From assembly GCA_002401855.1 (NCBI GenBank), contig NVUH01000001.1, positions 1-64,000 of the forward strand: a stretch of 64,000 nt of DNA. Direction: 5' to 3'. Shown piece after piece: positions 63,331-64,000 of the stretch (the first letter of the stretch is position 1; each line of letters starts with the position of its first letter). The translations under genes were made by a program, and so were the position numbers. The notes beneath the pieces are model-generated. The model searched no databases. It saw only the letters and a program-made list of their open reading frames with translations, and was not told the DNA's origin. The DNA comes from Hyphomicrobiales bacterium. GTDB taxonomy: Bacteria > Pseudomonadota > Alphaproteobacteria > Rhizobiales > OSC116.

Positions 63331-63995
63331 TGGTTTGCCTCCGCTTGGTTGAGTGTATCTAATATTTGGGTCAAAGGCTGTATCTGATCCGCACTAAATT
63401 CATGTGACGCAATGAAACCATTTATTGCTGATTTGGCTTCAGCCAACTCGCCATTATTTTGCAACATTGTGGCGTAAAAATACATGGTTTCAATATCATC
63501 GGGGGATTTTTCTTGGGCTTTGGTGAAAGCCACTTTGGTCATCGGCCCAAAAACACCTTTATTGATGATCAGGTTGGATTTGCCTAAACCCAGCCAATTT
63601 GGGCCATTGCTATTGCCAAATTTTATGGCATTTGCAAAGGCATCAAAAGCTTTTTCGGGTTGGTTTAGGCTCAAATAGGTGGGGGCAACAACTTGCCAGC
63701 CTTCTGCATCTTCGGGGTTTTGAGCTAAATGAGTTTCAATCTGCTCGATGATGGCTACATATTTGCTGTCGATGACGGCGTTTTGGGGTAAGGATAAATA
63801 TGCCGAGCTGCCGATATAGGCATAGAGGCCAATAGAGCCAAGCCCAAGACATACTGCCCCAAGCAATATGGGCAATCGACTGGAGAAAAAAAATTGCGGT
63901 GCAGTGGCATTAAAACGCAAAAACATGGGAATGGATATATATGCAAAGCTTGCAAAGCTGAGCAAGATAATCGAAAACCAAAAAAATAGCTGCAT
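63327..63995 (-). CDS. ccmI: Cytochrome c maturation protein CcmI
   Basis: The 222-residue protein starts close to the window edge with a membrane helix (FFWFSIILLSFASFAYISIP). A second helix is at about 37-58, and a TPR-like periplasmic part follows (AEGWQVVAPTYLSLNQPEKAFDAF and ETMYFYATMLQNNGELAEA). It holds apocytochrome c for the lyase. It overlaps ccmE by 4 bp. Rhizobial CycH is longer (about 360-370); this is a short version. The promoter is outside the window. Confidence 0.88.
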   Translation of the reverse strand: MQLFFWFSIILLSFASFAYISIPMFLRFNATAPQFFFSSRLPILLGAVCLGLGSIGLYAYIGSSAYLSLPQNAVIDSKYVAIIEQIETHLAQNPEDAEGWQVVAPTYLSLNQPEKAFDAFANAIKFGNSNGPNWLGLGKSNLIINKGVFGPMTKVAFTKAQEKSPDDIETMYFYATMLQNNGELAEAKSAINGFIASHEFSADQIQPLTQILDTLNQAEANQ

Positions 63996-64000
63996 GAATA

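Overview
The window looks like chromosomal DNA of a marine-type alphaproteobacterium, possibly Hyphomicrobiales-like. The evidence is the cytochrome c maturation order ccmI-ccmE-ccmF-ccmH next to glnE, a PleC/DivJ-style membrane histidine kinase, and a protocatechuate 4,5-cleavage (lig) cluster. Coding density is high and operons are tight. No rRNA, tRNA or CRISPR array was recognised. The first 20 kb is clearly more AT-rich than the rest.

Region 1 (1-20.4 kb) is a surface-polysaccharide locus, almost all on the minus strand. It holds a DegT-type sugar aminotransferase, a formyltransferase, a small PglC-like phosphoglycosyltransferase, GT4 glycosyltransferases, an OafA-type acyltransferase with an SGNH domain, an AsnB-type amidotransferase, an EpsG/Wzy-like polymerase, an ATP-grasp ligase overlapping a CapA-like protein, a Wzx flippase, UDP-glucuronate 4-epimerase, UDP-glucose 6-dehydrogenase and a Wzc/GumC-type co-polymerase with tyrosine-kinase domain. 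Together these predict a Wzx/Wzy-made uronic-acid polymer with amide, formyl and acyl decorations. The locus carries scars: an IS30 transposase tail at the left edge, a truncated glycosyltransferase, a P-loop ATPase relic with three in-frame stops, and an IS3-like end.

Region 2 (20.4-35.6 kb) starts with a LigC-like oxidoreductase and a THUMP RNA methyltransferase. It continues with a six-gene operon (FMN alpha-hydroxy-acid dehydrogenase, signal-less ModA-like protein, Asp/Glu-racemase-fold protein, otnK, otnC, otnI). Facing it are tctCBA and a GntR/FCD regulator. I read this as uptake and breakdown of a four-carbon sugar acid to a triose phosphate, with an LldD-type enzyme replacing the usual NAD-dependent first step. 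An Abhydrolase_9 protein, an MscS channel and NagB follow.

Region 3 (35.9-45.8 kb) is a complete protocatechuate 4,5-cleavage set. ligJ-ligK-ligU-ligI-ligA-ligB run leftward. A LysR regulator with two N-terminal HTH domains, a DUF1932 dehydrogenase, ligC, an aldo/keto reductase and an FMN reductase run rightward. The predicted end products are pyruvate and oxaloacetate.

Region 4 (45.8-64 kb) has a PLP aminotransferase, two small unknown genes, two adjacent divergent genes broken by in-frame stops (an alpha/beta-hydrolase and a threonine-aldolase-like lyase), oppABC without ATPases, a sensor kinase, rpe, a small copper-type pair (YcnI/DUF1775 and a DUF2946-like protein), a DUF1294 protein, glnE, and ccmH-ccmF-ccmE-ccmI.
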